A stretch of 64,000 nt of DNA from Chromobacterium phragmitis. GTDB taxonomy: Bacteria; Pseudomonadota; Gammaproteobacteria; Burkholderiales; Chromobacteriaceae. Under the pieces are notes generated by a model, which saw nothing but the letters and a program-made list of their open reading frames with translations, was not told where the DNA came from and searched no databases. Of this stretch, positions 1 through 8,059 are shown piece by piece (within the stretch, counting starts at the first letter, position 1; each line of letters begins with the position of its first letter). The stretch lies in contig NZ_CP029495.1 in the NCBI RefSeq assembly GCF_003325475.1, positions 3,038,001 to 3,102,000 of the forward strand, in the 5' to 3' direction. Made by a program: the position numbers and the translations under genes.

Positions 1-534
1 GGTGGTATTGAATACCGTGGGGCGGTCGCAGCTGGCTTCGTAGCTGATCACCAGGTCGCCGGGTGGCCGCAGCGCGTAGCTGACGGTGAATATCAGCTTT
101 CCGGGGAAGCCTTGATCGCCGTCAGGGCTGTCCAGCCGCAGCACCACCTCGGGCCGGTCCGGCAGGTCGATCACAGCCGCGACTTGCCACAGGCGGCGAT
201 CGAAGCCTTCCGGTCCGCCGTGTATCGCGTGGCTGCCTTCGTTCAGGTCCACCTGATGCCAGCGGCCGTCCAGCTGGAAGCGGCCGTTTTCGATGCGGTT
301 GGCGTAGCGGCCCATGGTGGCGCCCAGCCTGCCGCCGGCCTGACGATAGTCGTCAAGCCGGGTGTAGCCCAGCACCACGGAGTCGAAGCGGCCCTCGCGG
401 TCCGGGCAGCGCAGCGATTGCAATGTCGCGCCCCAGGCCAGGATGGCGGCGCTGAAGCCGTTGCCTAGCGCCAGCTCTAGCCGTTCGACGGTTTCGCCGC
501 CGGGCAGGGTGCCGAATGCGGAGCGGGTGATCAT
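1..534 (-). CDS. Aldose 1-epimerase (mutarotase), 3' end outside window
   Basis: The 178 visible codons encode the N-terminal half of a galactose-mutarotase fold protein that interconverts alpha and beta anomers of free aldoses. The family hallmarks GRYANRIENGRF and HAIHGGPEGFDRRLW are present; the His of HGGPEGFD corresponds to a catalytic His of GalM. The reading frame runs off the left edge of the window, so the C-terminal catalytic Glu cannot be checked. The ATG at 534 overlaps the stop of the upstream gene in an ATGA, implying translational coupling. As the last visible gene of the left-hand operon it suggests a free reducing sugar as intermediate or product. It could be a mutarotase-like protein acting on another sugar. 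Confidence 0.85.
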   Translation of the reverse strand, partial: MITRSAFGTLPGGETVERLELALGNGFSAAILAWGATLQSLRCPDREGRFDSVVLGYTRLDDYRQAGGRLGATMGRYANRIENGRFQLDGRWHQVDLNEGSHAIHGGPEGFDRRLWQVAAVIDLPDRPEVVLRLDSPDGDQGFPGKLIFTVSYALRPPGDLVISYEASCDRPTVFNTT

Positions 535-1505
535 CGTATAGCCTCCGTGCGGGTGCCGCGCGCGGCGCGCATGCGCATCAGCGCGTCGAAGCGTTGCAGA
601 ATGGCGGGCCGCTCCCGGCTGGCCCGCTCGGAGTTGATGGCGAATAGTCCAGCTTCGCGCTCTTCGCGCAGCAGCAGCTTGGCGTGATGGCGGTACAGCG
701 AGGAGGCCTCGTCCGACATCACCCACTCCAGCACCCGCCGCGCCAGCGCCTGCTGCTTGCTGGCGGCCAGGATGCCGTAGACTTCGGCCTCGGCGCCTAT
801 GGCCTCGTGAGGCAGGGCCAGTTCCAGCGCCGGGTTGTCGCGGAGGCGGCGTCGAGCGGAGACGCGCACGGTGATGCCCAGCGCCGCTTCGCCTTCGCCG
901 ACGCGCGCCGCCGGCTCCCAGGCGGAGCCGGGGTAGTCGAGCACATTGCGGTCTATTTCCACCATCAGCCGCCAGCCGTCTTCGGAACCGTAGTATTGCA
1001 GGATGGTGGTCAGCGCCAGATAGCCTGCGCCGGAGCGGCGCGGGTCGGGAAACAGCAATGCGCCTTTCAGCGCCGGAGCGGCCAGATCGGTCCAGCGCGA
1101 GGGCAGGCCGATGCCGCGGGAACGCAGCAGCGCGGGGTCGGCGACAAAGGCCAGCGAGAAACCGGTGGGGCGGCAGAAGCCGTCGGCGTCGCAGCCTGCG
1201 CCGCGCGGCGGCGGGGCGATGCGGGGGGCGATGCCGGGGCTTTGGGCGGCGGTATCGGCCCAGCCCAGCACCAGATCGCCTTCCGCGCCGGCCAGCAGAA
1301 ATGCCGTGAGGCTGGAGGTGGGCATGCGCCACACGTCGATGGCAACGTCCGGCATCAGGTGGCTTAGCGCTTCCAGATAGTCCGCGAGTTCGTAGGGCTC
1401 GAAGGCGCTGAAGGCTATCAGACGTCCAGCGGCGCCGCTGCCGGTGGCGGCATCGATGAGGACGGCGTCCGCGGGCAGGCCGGGGGGAGGGATGGCGGGG
1501 CTCAT
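531..1505 (-). CDS. Periplasmic-binding-protein-like (type 2 fold) protein without signal peptide
   Basis: A 324-residue protein resembling the AfuA-type substrate-binding proteins of Fe3+ or phosphonate ABC importers. The region around residues 160-215, containing SRWTDLAAPALKGALLFPDP and SGAGYLALTTILQYYG, is typical of that family. The start at 1505 was chosen because its ATG overlaps the stop of the upstream HAD gene (ATGA). The N terminus, MSPAIPPPGLP, has no hydrophobic export signal, and no ABC permease or ATPase genes are adjacent. The protein therefore probably stays in the cytoplasm, either as a binding protein or as an enzyme that reuses this fold. Its ligand is unknown. A further in-frame ATG lies at 1559, but its extension does not look like a signal peptide. 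Confidence 0.6.
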   Translation of the reverse strand: MSPAIPPPGLPADAVLIDAATGSGAAGRLIAFSAFEPYELADYLEALSHLMPDVAIDVWRMPTSSLTAFLLAGAEGDLVLGWADTAAQSPGIAPRIAPPPRGAGCDADGFCRPTGFSLAFVADPALLRSRGIGLPSRWTDLAAPALKGALLFPDPRRSGAGYLALTTILQYYGSEDGWRLMVEIDRNVLDYPGSAWEPAARVGEGEAALGITVRVSARRRLRDNPALELALPHEAIGAEAEVYGILAASKQQALARRVLEWVMSDEASSLYRHHAKLLLREEREAGLFAINSERASRERPAILQRFDALMRMRAARGTRTEAIR

Positions 1506-2194
1506 GCGCCGGACTCCTCTGCCACTGCGCGCAGCGCCAATCCATCCAGCCGGCTCCATAGGGCCGGGACGGTGAAGTCGGCGATCACTTCGTCCGCGCC
1601 AGCCTCCCGCAAGACGGCTGCAGGCAAGGCCGAACCGACGCCATAGGTGTGGATGCCCGCGCCGCTGGCGGCGCGCACGCCGGACAGCGAGTCTTCGAAT
1701 GCCAGCGCGCGCTCGGCCCGGCCGCCCAGCCGCTGGAGTCCGGTCAGATAAGGCAGCGGATCCGGCTTGCCGCGGGGCAACTCTTCGCCTATCACCAGCG
1801 CGTCTATGCGCCCCAGCAGCTCAAGCCCGGCCAGCATGCGTTCCGCATTGGTGCGCGGCGCATTGGTGACCACAGCGATGGGGACTTTGCGCGCCTCCGC
1901 CCATTCGAACAGCGCCAATACCCCGGGCGTGGGTTCCAGCGTGCCGATGGCGGCGCGGAACAGCTCCTCCTTGCGTTCCGCCAGGCGGCGATGGCTGTCG
2001 CGCGACAGGTCGGGAAACAGTTCGCGCATGATCGCGTCGTTGGAGGCGCCCATGATGCGCTCTTTATAAATCTGCATGGTGATGCTGCGTTTGTGATCGG
2101 CCAGCAGCGTCTGATAAGCCCCGAAGTGCAGGATGTCGGTGTCTACCAGCGTGCCGTCCAGATCGAACAGCAGCGAGAAGTCGGCTTGGCTCAT
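1502..2194 (-). CDS. HAD-superfamily hydrolase, beta-phosphoglucomutase-like
   Basis: A 230-residue HAD subfamily IA protein. Motif I is DLDGTLVDTD near residue 12, with the nucleophile Asp and the general-acid Asp two residues later. A helical cap follows, then VVTNAPRTNAE (motif II Thr), the Lys of RGKPDPLPY (motif III) and FEDSLSGVRAA (motif IV), so all catalytic positions are present. The architecture matches beta-phosphoglucomutases and small sugar-phosphate phosphatases. In this operon it most plausibly dephosphorylates or isomerises a phosphosugar. Its start lies 23 bases downstream of the MFS gene, and its stop overlaps the next start. The substrate cannot be read from sequence. Confidence 0.8.
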   Translation of the reverse strand: MSQADFSLLFDLDGTLVDTDILHFGAYQTLLADHKRSITMQIYKERIMGASNDAIMRELFPDLSRDSHRRLAERKEELFRAAIGTLEPTPGVLALFEWAEARKVPIAVVTNAPRTNAERMLAGLELLGRIDALVIGEELPRGKPDPLPYLTGLQRLGGRAERALAFEDSLSGVRAASGAGIHTYGVGSALPAAVLREAGADEVIADFTVPALWSRLDGLALRAVAEESGA

Positions 2195-2217
2195 CGTTTT
2201 CCTTTCTTATGCCAGTC

Positions 2218-3390
2218 TCAGGCCTTGTGCGGCAGGGCGTGCCGGTAGCCGGCCGCAAGGCAGGCGGCGGCCATCAGCAGAGGCAGGATGGTCAGCATGC
2301 CTATGGCATTGATCAGCCCCGCCACCTGGCCGATATAGCCCAAAACGATGGGTATCGCCAAGAGGGATATGCCAACGGCCTGAGTGGCGCCGACTGAAAT
2401 CAGCTGGACATAGCCCGGCTCCAGACGAACGGCGTTGCTGATCAAAAGCGGAAAGAAATTGCCCAGGCACATGCCGGCCAATGCCAGCGCGGCTATGGTG
2501 ACCGTGGGCACGCTGCTGGCCCACAGCGTGAAGATGGCGCCGCTGCCCAGCAGCGTGGCAGCCAGCAGCATGGCGCGGCCATCGAATTTGGCCAGCAGCC
2601 GGCTGGACACGACGCGGCCGAACACGGTGCCGCCGAAAAATACCGACATCAGGCTGACGGCCGGCGCAGGCCCCAGGCCCAGCCTGCCCTCCAGAAACTG
2701 GGCTCCCCAGAAGCCTATGCCCCATTCCGCGCCTATGCCCAGCAGAACGGAAGCCCAGCATATGGCCACAGCCAGCGGCACGCCGTCGCGGGAGGCTGCG
2801 CCGTCGCGGCGGGACTGGCGGGCAGGGCGGGCCTCGGGCGGGGGCAGCAGCATGACCAGCGCCAACGCCAGCGCGGCGGCCAGCAACGTCGCACGCCAGG
2901 GCAGGCCAAGCGTGGCCAACTGGCCAACCAGCAATGGGCCGGACAGCACGCCGGCGCCGGCGAAGATGAAGGCCTCCACCAGCGCGATGTCGCGGTGTTC
3001 AGCCTGGTGCCAGGCCAGGCCTGCCTGCACCGCAGACTGCAGCGCGCCGCCGGTCAGCCCCATGGCTGCCGCGGCGGCCAGCGTGCCGGCGAAGCCTCGC
3101 GCTTGGGTGATGGAGAGCACGGCCAAGACCATGGCGATGGCCGAACCCCGCAGTAACGGTCCCAGGCGCAATCGGGATAGCAGCCAGCCGCCAAAAAGAC
3201 CGGATGCCACCAAGCCGGCGGCGTAGCAACTGAAGTGCCAGCCCACCTGGATCGGATCATAGCGGAACTCTCCTCGTAAAAAGGGGAGAGTGGAACCCAG
3301 CACCGATTGCTGGAAACCGAATACGGCCAGCACCAGATACAGGAACCAGGTGGGGCCGTCTCGGCGGAAGGGCGGAGCATGGTCCGGCAT
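2218..3390 (-). CDS. MFS transporter, probable exporter of the cluster product
   Basis: A 390-residue polytopic membrane protein with about 12 hydrophobic segments and a basic central cytoplasmic loop (RPARQSRRDGAASRDG near residue 195), the usual two-times-six MFS layout. The first segments read LYLVLAVFGFQQSVLGSTLPF and WHFSCYAAGLVASGLFGGWL. An AGGAG ribosome-binding site precedes the ATG at 3390. It lies between the NUDIX and HAD genes and is probably co-transcribed with them. An MFS protein inside a compact biosynthetic operon usually exports the product or imports its precursor; export is the favoured but unproven reading. Confidence 0.8.
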   Translation of the reverse strand: MPDHAPPFRRDGPTWFLYLVLAVFGFQQSVLGSTLPFLRGEFRYDPIQVGWHFSCYAAGLVASGLFGGWLLSRLRLGPLLRGSAIAMVLAVLSITQARGFAGTLAAAAAMGLTGGALQSAVQAGLAWHQAEHRDIALVEAFIFAGAGVLSGPLLVGQLATLGLPWRATLLAAALALALVMLLPPPEARPARQSRRDGAASRDGVPLAVAICWASVLLGIGAEWGIGFWGAQFLEGRLGLGPAPAVSLMSVFFGGTVFGRVVSSRLLAKFDGRAMLLAATLLGSGAIFTLWASSVPTVTIAALALAGMCLGNFFPLLISNAVRLEPGYVQLISVGATQAVGISLLAIPIVLGYIGQVAGLINAIGMLTILPLLMAAACLAAGYRHALPHKA

Positions 3391-3420
3391 GGCGTTCTCC
3401 TGAGCGTGACCGGGCGGCCG

Positions 3421-4017
3421 CTAGTCCAGCAGCCTGTGCAGCTGCGCGTATTGCAGCAGCATGATGGTCTTGCCGTCGGCGATGTCGCCGCCGTCCACCA
3501 TCGCCAGAGCCTGGCTCAGCGGCAGCTCCAGCACTTCCAGCTCCTCGCCGTCGGCCTCCACGCCGCCGCCATTTCCAATCTTGTCGCGCGGATGGTACTC
3601 GCCGACGAAGAAGAACAGCTTTTCCGTGACCGAGCCTGGGCTCATGAAGGCTTCGAACACTTTGCGGACGTTGTCTATCCGGTAACCGGTCTCTTCCTCG
3701 GTTTCGCGGCGGATGCAGGTTTCCGCGTCATCCTGGTCCAGCAGGCCGGCGCAGGTTTCTATCAACATGCCGTCATGGCCGTTGACGAATGCGGGAAAAC
3801 GGAACTGGCGGGTCAGGATGACGGTGCGGCGCGCGCGGTTGTACAGCAGGATAGTCGCGCCGTTGCCGCGGTCATAGGTTTCGCGCGACAGCGTTTGCCA
3901 GCTGCCGTCGCGTCGCTGGTAGTCGAAGGTGGTCTTGCGCAGCACGTGCCAGTCGTCGGACAGCACTTCCACGCGTTGGATACGAACCCGTTCTTGGGTG
4001 GCGGCGACATCGCTCAT
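3421..4017 (-). CDS. nudK: NUDIX hydrolase, NudK/ADP-ribose pyrophosphatase type
   Basis: A 198-residue protein close in length to NudK (GDP-mannose pyrophosphatase). Its NUDIX helix is GLLDQDDAETCIRRETEEET followed by Gly-Tyr, one residue shorter than the canonical box, which is the NudK arrangement. The segments NRARRTVILTRQFRFPAFVN and MSPGSVTEKLFFFVGEY are also typical. The ATG at 4017 was chosen because it begins the recognisable domain and follows the upstream stop by 11 bases; the frame stays open further upstream through the MTA phosphorylase gene, and that extension is an artefact. It probably cleaves a nucleotide-sugar pyrophosphate to a sugar 1-phosphate and NMP, which would suit a sugar-modifying operon. 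The substrate is inferred. Confidence 0.8.
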   Translation of the reverse strand: MSDVAATQERVRIQRVEVLSDDWHVLRKTTFDYQRRDGSWQTLSRETYDRGNGATILLYNRARRTVILTRQFRFPAFVNGHDGMLIETCAGLLDQDDAETCIRRETEEETGYRIDNVRKVFEAFMSPGSVTEKLFFFVGEYHPRDKIGNGGGVEADGEELEVLELPLSQALAMVDGGDIADGKTIMLLQYAQLHRLLD

Positions 4018-4028
4018 GGGTCTTCCTT

Positions 4029-4922
4029 TTATTGATTGATCAATCGGTCTGCGTTGGGCGCGACGGTCAGCAGCCGCGCCAGCATGGCGGGGTCGCGCTG
4101 TTCGGGCGCGGTCATGATGGCGGTATCCAGCGCGCGGTCGCAACCGCAGCGGCAGCCGCCGGCATGGCGGTTCATTTTTTGCACCGCGTCCTCCACCAGT
4201 TTGCGAGCGCTGTCGCCGATTTCGGCCATCCGCTCCGCTACCAGCGCAGCGTTGACCGGCTGCTGCGATTCGAGCCAGCAGTCGTAGTCGGTGGGGATGG
4301 CCACCAGCGCGTAGCAGAGCTCGGCCTCGCGGGCGAGTTTGGCTTCCGGCATCGCCGTCATGCCTATCACGGTGCCGCCCCATTGGCGGTAAAGACGGGA
4401 TTCGGCGCGGGTGGAGAACTGCGGCCCCTCCATCACTACATAGGTGCCGCCGTTTTGCGCCGGCACGCCCATGGTTGCGGCGCTGTCGGCCAGCGTCTCG
4501 CGCATGCGGCCGCAGACAGGGTCGCCGAAAGGCACGTGGCCGACCAAGCCGGGGCCGAAGAAGGTTTTGTCGCGCATCAGCGTGCGGTCGATGAATTGGT
4601 CGATCAGCACGAAATGGCCGGGCGGCACATCTTCGCTCAGGCTGCCCACCGCGCTCATCGACAGGATCTGGGTGCAGCCCACGCTGCGCAGCGCGGCGAT
4701 GTTGGCTTTGGCGTTGATCGCAGCGGGCGGTATGGTGTGGCCGGGACCATGCCGCTGCAGGAAGGCCACCGGCACGCCGCACAGATAGCCTGTGATCACT
4801 GGCGATGACGGCGCGCCGAAAGCGGTGGCGCAATGATGGGCGCGCGAGTCGGTGAGGCCTAGCAGCCGTTGGAAGCCGCTGCCGCCAATGATGCCGATGC
4901 GCGCCGAGTGAATTTCATTCAT
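4029..4922 (-). CDS. mtnP: S-methyl-5'-thioadenosine phosphorylase
   Basis: A 297-residue member of the MTAP/PNP family 2 phosphorylases, which split 5'-methylthioadenosine with phosphate into adenine and methylthioribose 1-phosphate. It has the N-terminal phosphate loop IGIIGGSGF, the block RHGPGHTIPP, MSAVGSLSEDVPPGHFVLID, MEGPQFSTRAES and the purine-specificity motif TDYDCW. The Asp of that motif favours 6-aminopurines over guanine or hypoxanthine. Its ATG overlaps the desaturase stop by 8 bases. It implies that a pathway step releases MTA, for example transfer of an aminopropyl or aminocarboxypropyl group from SAM-derived donors, or that it acts on an adenosine-like intermediate. A GC-rich C-terminal segment, HAGGCRCGCDRAL, is a family feature. 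Confidence 0.85.
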   Translation of the reverse strand: MNEIHSARIGIIGGSGFQRLLGLTDSRAHHCATAFGAPSSPVITGYLCGVPVAFLQRHGPGHTIPPAAINAKANIAALRSVGCTQILSMSAVGSLSEDVPPGHFVLIDQFIDRTLMRDKTFFGPGLVGHVPFGDPVCGRMRETLADSAATMGVPAQNGGTYVVMEGPQFSTRAESRLYRQWGGTVIGMTAMPEAKLAREAELCYALVAIPTDYDCWLESQQPVNAALVAERMAEIGDSARKLVEDAVQKMNRHAGGCRCGCDRALDTAIMTAPEQRDPAMLARLLTVAPNADRLINQ

Positions 4923-6024
4923 GACGTAGTCCTTGGGTGGGGAGTCGGCCGGCCAGCGGCGCGGCCACCAGCCGTTCGCGCAGCTCGGATAGGGCCGACG
5001 GCGCGTGGCCGCTGCGGAACAACAGACCCTCGCTGGCTTGGTCGGTGTAGCGAGGGTCGTGGATTTTCAGGTGCCGGTCTATCGCCGGCAGGTAGTTCCA
5101 GCGCACGCCGGGATACAGCGAGTGGGCGAGGTGGTAGGCGTCAGAGGTGGGGGCGATGAACACCCGGACCAGCCAGCCGCCGATGCCGGAGTAATCGGTG
5201 GGGCGACCCATCAAATACTCCAGCTCCAGCCGCTCCAGCGGGAAGCCGGGCACGAACCAGCGATGCTCGGCCAGCAACGACACCCAGGCGAACACGGCGT
5301 ATGAGGTGAACAGCGGCAGCAGCCAGCCGAAGGCGACTCCGGGCCAGCCGCCGGCCCAGTAGAGCAGGACGCAGACGGCGAGCAGCGCGATGCAGCGGGC
5401 GAGCGCAGTCGCTCGCGAGTGGTTGAGCAGGCTGTTGCGGGTCATGGTGACGAGGTTGTTCCAGAATCCGGCGGGGCTCAGTGGATAAAACAGCCGGGCG
5501 AGAAAGGCGAAGTCGGACAGGCCGGATGCGTAGCCGCCGGCGAATACCCGCGCGCGGTTGGGGTCCAGCTCCGGATGGTTGGGCTTGCGGTGATGGTCGC
5601 CGTGGGTTTTGTGCCGGCTGTGCATGTCGCGTTTGAACACCGGGAATTGGTAGAAGATGTCGCTCAGCCACCATTGCCAGGCATGGGATGGACATAGCGC
5701 GAAATGGACGGCGTTGTGGCCGAACTCCTGCAGCGCGCGCATGCGGCCGCCGCTCCACAGCGTCACCAGCGCCCAACCGACGGCGGAATCGGCCAGGGCG
5801 GCCGCCATCACTGCCGCTACGATGTCCAGCCAGGTCCAGACGAAGGGCAGCGGCGCGAGCCAATTGTCGAGTGGACGGTAGTAGGTTTCCGGATTGTCGT
5901 TGACGCGAGGCAGCAGCCGCAGCCTGCGCATCACCGGTCCGCTGTCGCGGTAATAGATATAGACGATGCCGCGCATCGCCAGCGAGGCTGCCAGCATCGC
6001 CAGCAGGAAATCGAGGGAATTCAT
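4915..6024 (-). CDS. Membrane-bound di-iron fatty acid desaturase/hydroxylase family protein
   Basis: A 369-residue integral membrane protein with the histidine clusters of the di-iron desaturase superfamily: QEFGHNAVHF near residue 100, HKTHGDHHRKPNHP near residue 138, and HLAHSLYP near residue 298. Long hydrophobic segments lie between the clusters. These enzymes use O2 and two irons to desaturate, hydroxylate or cleave lipid-like or unactivated substrates in the membrane. Its start overlaps the stop of the HAD gene (ATGA) and its stop overlaps the MTA phosphorylase start. The third cluster, HLAHSLYP, is HxxHS rather than HxxHH, so the reaction may not be a plain acyl desaturation. Confidence 0.75.
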   Translation of the reverse strand: MNSLDFLLAMLAASLAMRGIVYIYYRDSGPVMRRLRLLPRVNDNPETYYRPLDNWLAPLPFVWTWLDIVAAVMAAALADSAVGWALVTLWSGGRMRALQEFGHNAVHFALCPSHAWQWWLSDIFYQFPVFKRDMHSRHKTHGDHHRKPNHPELDPNRARVFAGGYASGLSDFAFLARLFYPLSPAGFWNNLVTMTRNSLLNHSRATALARCIALLAVCVLLYWAGGWPGVAFGWLLPLFTSYAVFAWVSLLAEHRWFVPGFPLERLELEYLMGRPTDYSGIGGWLVRVFIAPTSDAYHLAHSLYPGVRWNYLPAIDRHLKIHDPRYTDQASEGLLFRSGHAPSALSELRERLVAAPLAGRLPTQGLRHE

Positions 6025-6704
6025 GAGGGTTCTCCCGCCTCGGCCGGCGCGGACAATGCCTGTACTAGCGCCGCCAGACTGGCGAAGACAGGCACGCCGC
6101 CTTCGTCGAGCCGCGCGCGGTCCTGGTGGCCGGTCTCCACCAGCAGCGCGCGCCAGCCCACATGCCGCGCCACCTCGCAGTCGTGCAGCGTGTCGCCGAT
6201 GAACAGCGTATCTGCCGGCGGCAGCGCCAGCCGAGCTTGCAATGCCAGGGCTTCATCCCGTTTGCCCGAAGCGTGGGTGTGGTCCAGGCCGACCACGTGT
6301 TGGAAGCTGCCAAGCAGTCGCTTGGCGTCCAGCGTGCGCAACAGCACGCTGTTTTGCGATGCCGACAGCACCGATGCGCCGATGCCGCGGGCCGCGGCGA
6401 GCTCAAGAAGCTCCGCGACGCTGTCTTGCATGGGACAGCGCGCGACATAGGCGTCGAAATGCTCGAGGTAGACGGCGACGATGTCGGCGAACGGATGGCG
6501 ATTGAAGTCGAAACCCAGTCGAGCGTAGAACTCGACGATCGGGAAGCCGAACTCGCGCCGGTAGCGCTCGCGTGTGACCGGCTCTGCGCCGAAGCGCGCG
6601 CAGCAGCGGTTCACCGAAGCCACTGCCAGATCAATGTCGTCGATCAGGGTGCCGTTCCAGTCGAACACCAGATGGCTGACCCCGTCCAGCCACGCCGCGC
6701 TCAT
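6021..6704 (-). CDS. HAD-superfamily hydrolase, phosphoglycolate-phosphatase-like
   Basis: A 227-residue HAD protein. Motif I is FDWNGTLIDD: the nucleophile Asp is present, but the usual DxDGT is replaced by DWNGT, so the general-acid Asp is replaced by Asn. Motif II is SVLSASQNSV, the motif III Lys is in ASGKRDEAL, and motif IV is FIGDTLHDCEVA. The DxN change is found in a subset of HAD phosphatases and may slow or retarget hydrolysis. The start at 6704 overlaps the FAD gene stop (ATGA). The HAD frame stays open upstream inside the FAD gene, but only the part from 6704 down shows HAD homology. It is likely the second phosphatase of the pathway. Confidence 0.75.
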   Translation of the reverse strand: MSAAWLDGVSHLVFDWNGTLIDDIDLAVASVNRCCARFGAEPVTRERYRREFGFPIVEFYARLGFDFNRHPFADIVAVYLEHFDAYVARCPMQDSVAELLELAAARGIGASVLSASQNSVLLRTLDAKRLLGSFQHVVGLDHTHASGKRDEALALQARLALPPADTLFIGDTLHDCEVARHVGWRALLVETGHQDRARLDEGGVPVFASLAALVQALSAPAEAGEPS

Positions 6705-8059
6705 GGGCGGTCTCCGTCGGGCAACAGCGAGCCGAGCAGGATGCGCGCGGCGATGGGCGGCGCGTACAGCCGGGATGGGCTGGCGATCAGGTTGCTGACG
6801 CCGATCTGGGCTTCCAGCGCGCCGCGGTGGTAGGCGGACAGACGCGTCAGGCCGGCGCCGTACCAGTGCAGGAAACGGGTTCGCCAGTCGCGTTCGCCCT
6901 CGGTTTCCGGAAAGCGCAGGTCTTCGGTGACCGCCATCTGCCAGGCGGGGTCCAGCACCCGGCACAGCTTTTCCTGCAACTCTTGGAAGCCGAGTCCGCC
7001 GGCCAGCAGCGCGTCCAGGTTCTGGCCCAGGCATTCGGCCTCCAGCGCGCACAGCGTCATGCCCTGGCTGTACAGCGGATTCATGCTGCCCAGCGCGTCG
7101 CCTACCGCCAGCAGGCCGTCCGGCCAGCGCGGCAGCTGGTCGTAATGGCGGCGCAGGCTGCCGGGCATGCGGAAGACGGATACGTCTGACAGCGGCTCGG
7201 CATCGCGTATCACTTGATGGATGTCCGGCATCGGCAGCGCGGCCAAGGCTTTCAGAAAGGCGTCGGGGTCGCGGTCCGGATAGTGGCCGAACCAGCCGCC
7301 GGTAGTCACCATCCAGCGGTCGCCTTCTATCGGGCTGATCACGCCCATCGCGCGCTGATGCGGCGGCGTGGCCAGCACCAGCAGCACCTTCCATTGCCCG
7401 GCGAACTCCGGGCGGCGGCGATAGATGCGCGAGGCGTAGCCTAGGTCGGTTTTCACCATGCTCTTTTCCACCGCGCCGCAGCCGGCCGTTTCCAGCCATC
7501 CGGGCAGACGGGTGCCGCGGCCGCTGGCGTCCACCAGCGCGTCGGCCTCCAGCTGCCAGGCGTGGTCGTCGTTGCGCAGGCGCGCGCCGCCGATAGCCAG
7601 GGCGTCGCCGTCGCGGCGAAGGTCCAACCCTTCAACCTGGGTATGCGACAGCACGGTCACTTGAGGCAGCCGCGAAACGCGGCGGCGCAAATGGGTATCG
7701 ATCAGCCGGCGGCTGCAGTAATGAGCGTGGATGCCGCAGCGGTAGCGGTTTTTCCAGCGTTCCGCCTGGTACCACTTGACGTCGTGGCCCAGGTCGGCAA
7801 CCAGCGCGCCAGCCTGCTCCAGTTCCGACAGGAAGCCGGGGAAGGTGGCCTCCATGATTTCCTTGCCCCGCTGCAGCAGCAGATGGACATGGTGTTCCTG
7901 CGGCACGCTGTGGCGCCCGCCGGTTTCGTCGTGAAAGTCGCTCTTTTCCACGATGGTCACCCGCGGATAACGGCGAGCCAGCACGGCTGCCGCCAGGCAG
8001 CCGGCTACGCTGCCGCCCAGTACCACCGCGTGGCGGCCTTCAGTTCGGGACGTAGTCAT
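6701..8059 (-). CDS. FAD-dependent monooxygenase/epoxidase-like oxidoreductase
   Basis: A 452-residue flavoprotein of the PHBH/squalene-epoxidase-like group. The dinucleotide-binding motif VVLGGSVAGCLAA lies near residue 12, followed by TIVEKSDF and the substrate-site segment HSVPQEHHVHLLLQRG. ALVDASGRGTRLP lies near residue 178, and the second FAD motif, LLAVGDALGSMNPLYSQGM, near residue 340. Family members hydroxylate or epoxidise natural-product intermediates with NAD(P)H and O2. It overlaps the stop of the upstream aminotransferase by 20 bases and the next HAD gene by 4. The tryptophan motif of flavin halogenases is not seen, so halogenation is less likely than oxygenation. Confidence 0.75.
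   Translation of the reverse strand: MTTSRTEGRHAVVLGGSVAGCLAAAVLARRYPRVTIVEKSDFHDETGGRHSVPQEHHVHLLLQRGKEIMEATFPGFLSELEQAGALVADLGHDVKWYQAERWKNRYRCGIHAHYCSRRLIDTHLRRRVSRLPQVTVLSHTQVEGLDLRRDGDALAIGGARLRNDDHAWQLEADALVDASGRGTRLPGWLETAGCGAVEKSMVKTDLGYASRIYRRRPEFAGQWKVLLVLATPPHQRAMGVISPIEGDRWMVTTGGWFGHYPDRDPDAFLKALAALPMPDIHQVIRDAEPLSDVSVFRMPGSLRRHYDQLPRWPDGLLAVGDALGSMNPLYSQGMTLCALEAECLGQNLDALLAGGLGFQELQEKLCRVLDPAWQMAVTEDLRFPETEGERDWRTRFLHWYGAGLTRLSAYHRGALEAQIGVSNLIASPSRLYAPPIAARILLGSLLPDGDRP

Noticed and set aside
3421..4833. Apparent 470-residue fusion of an unknown N terminus to the NUDIX protein
   Set aside because: The first 270 codons lie inside the MTA phosphorylase gene in another frame; the NUDIX protein starts at 4017.
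6701..8059. Flavin-dependent halogenase
   Set aside because: The FAD motifs fit, but the WxWxIP halogenase signature was not seen, so monooxygenase/epoxidase was preferred.
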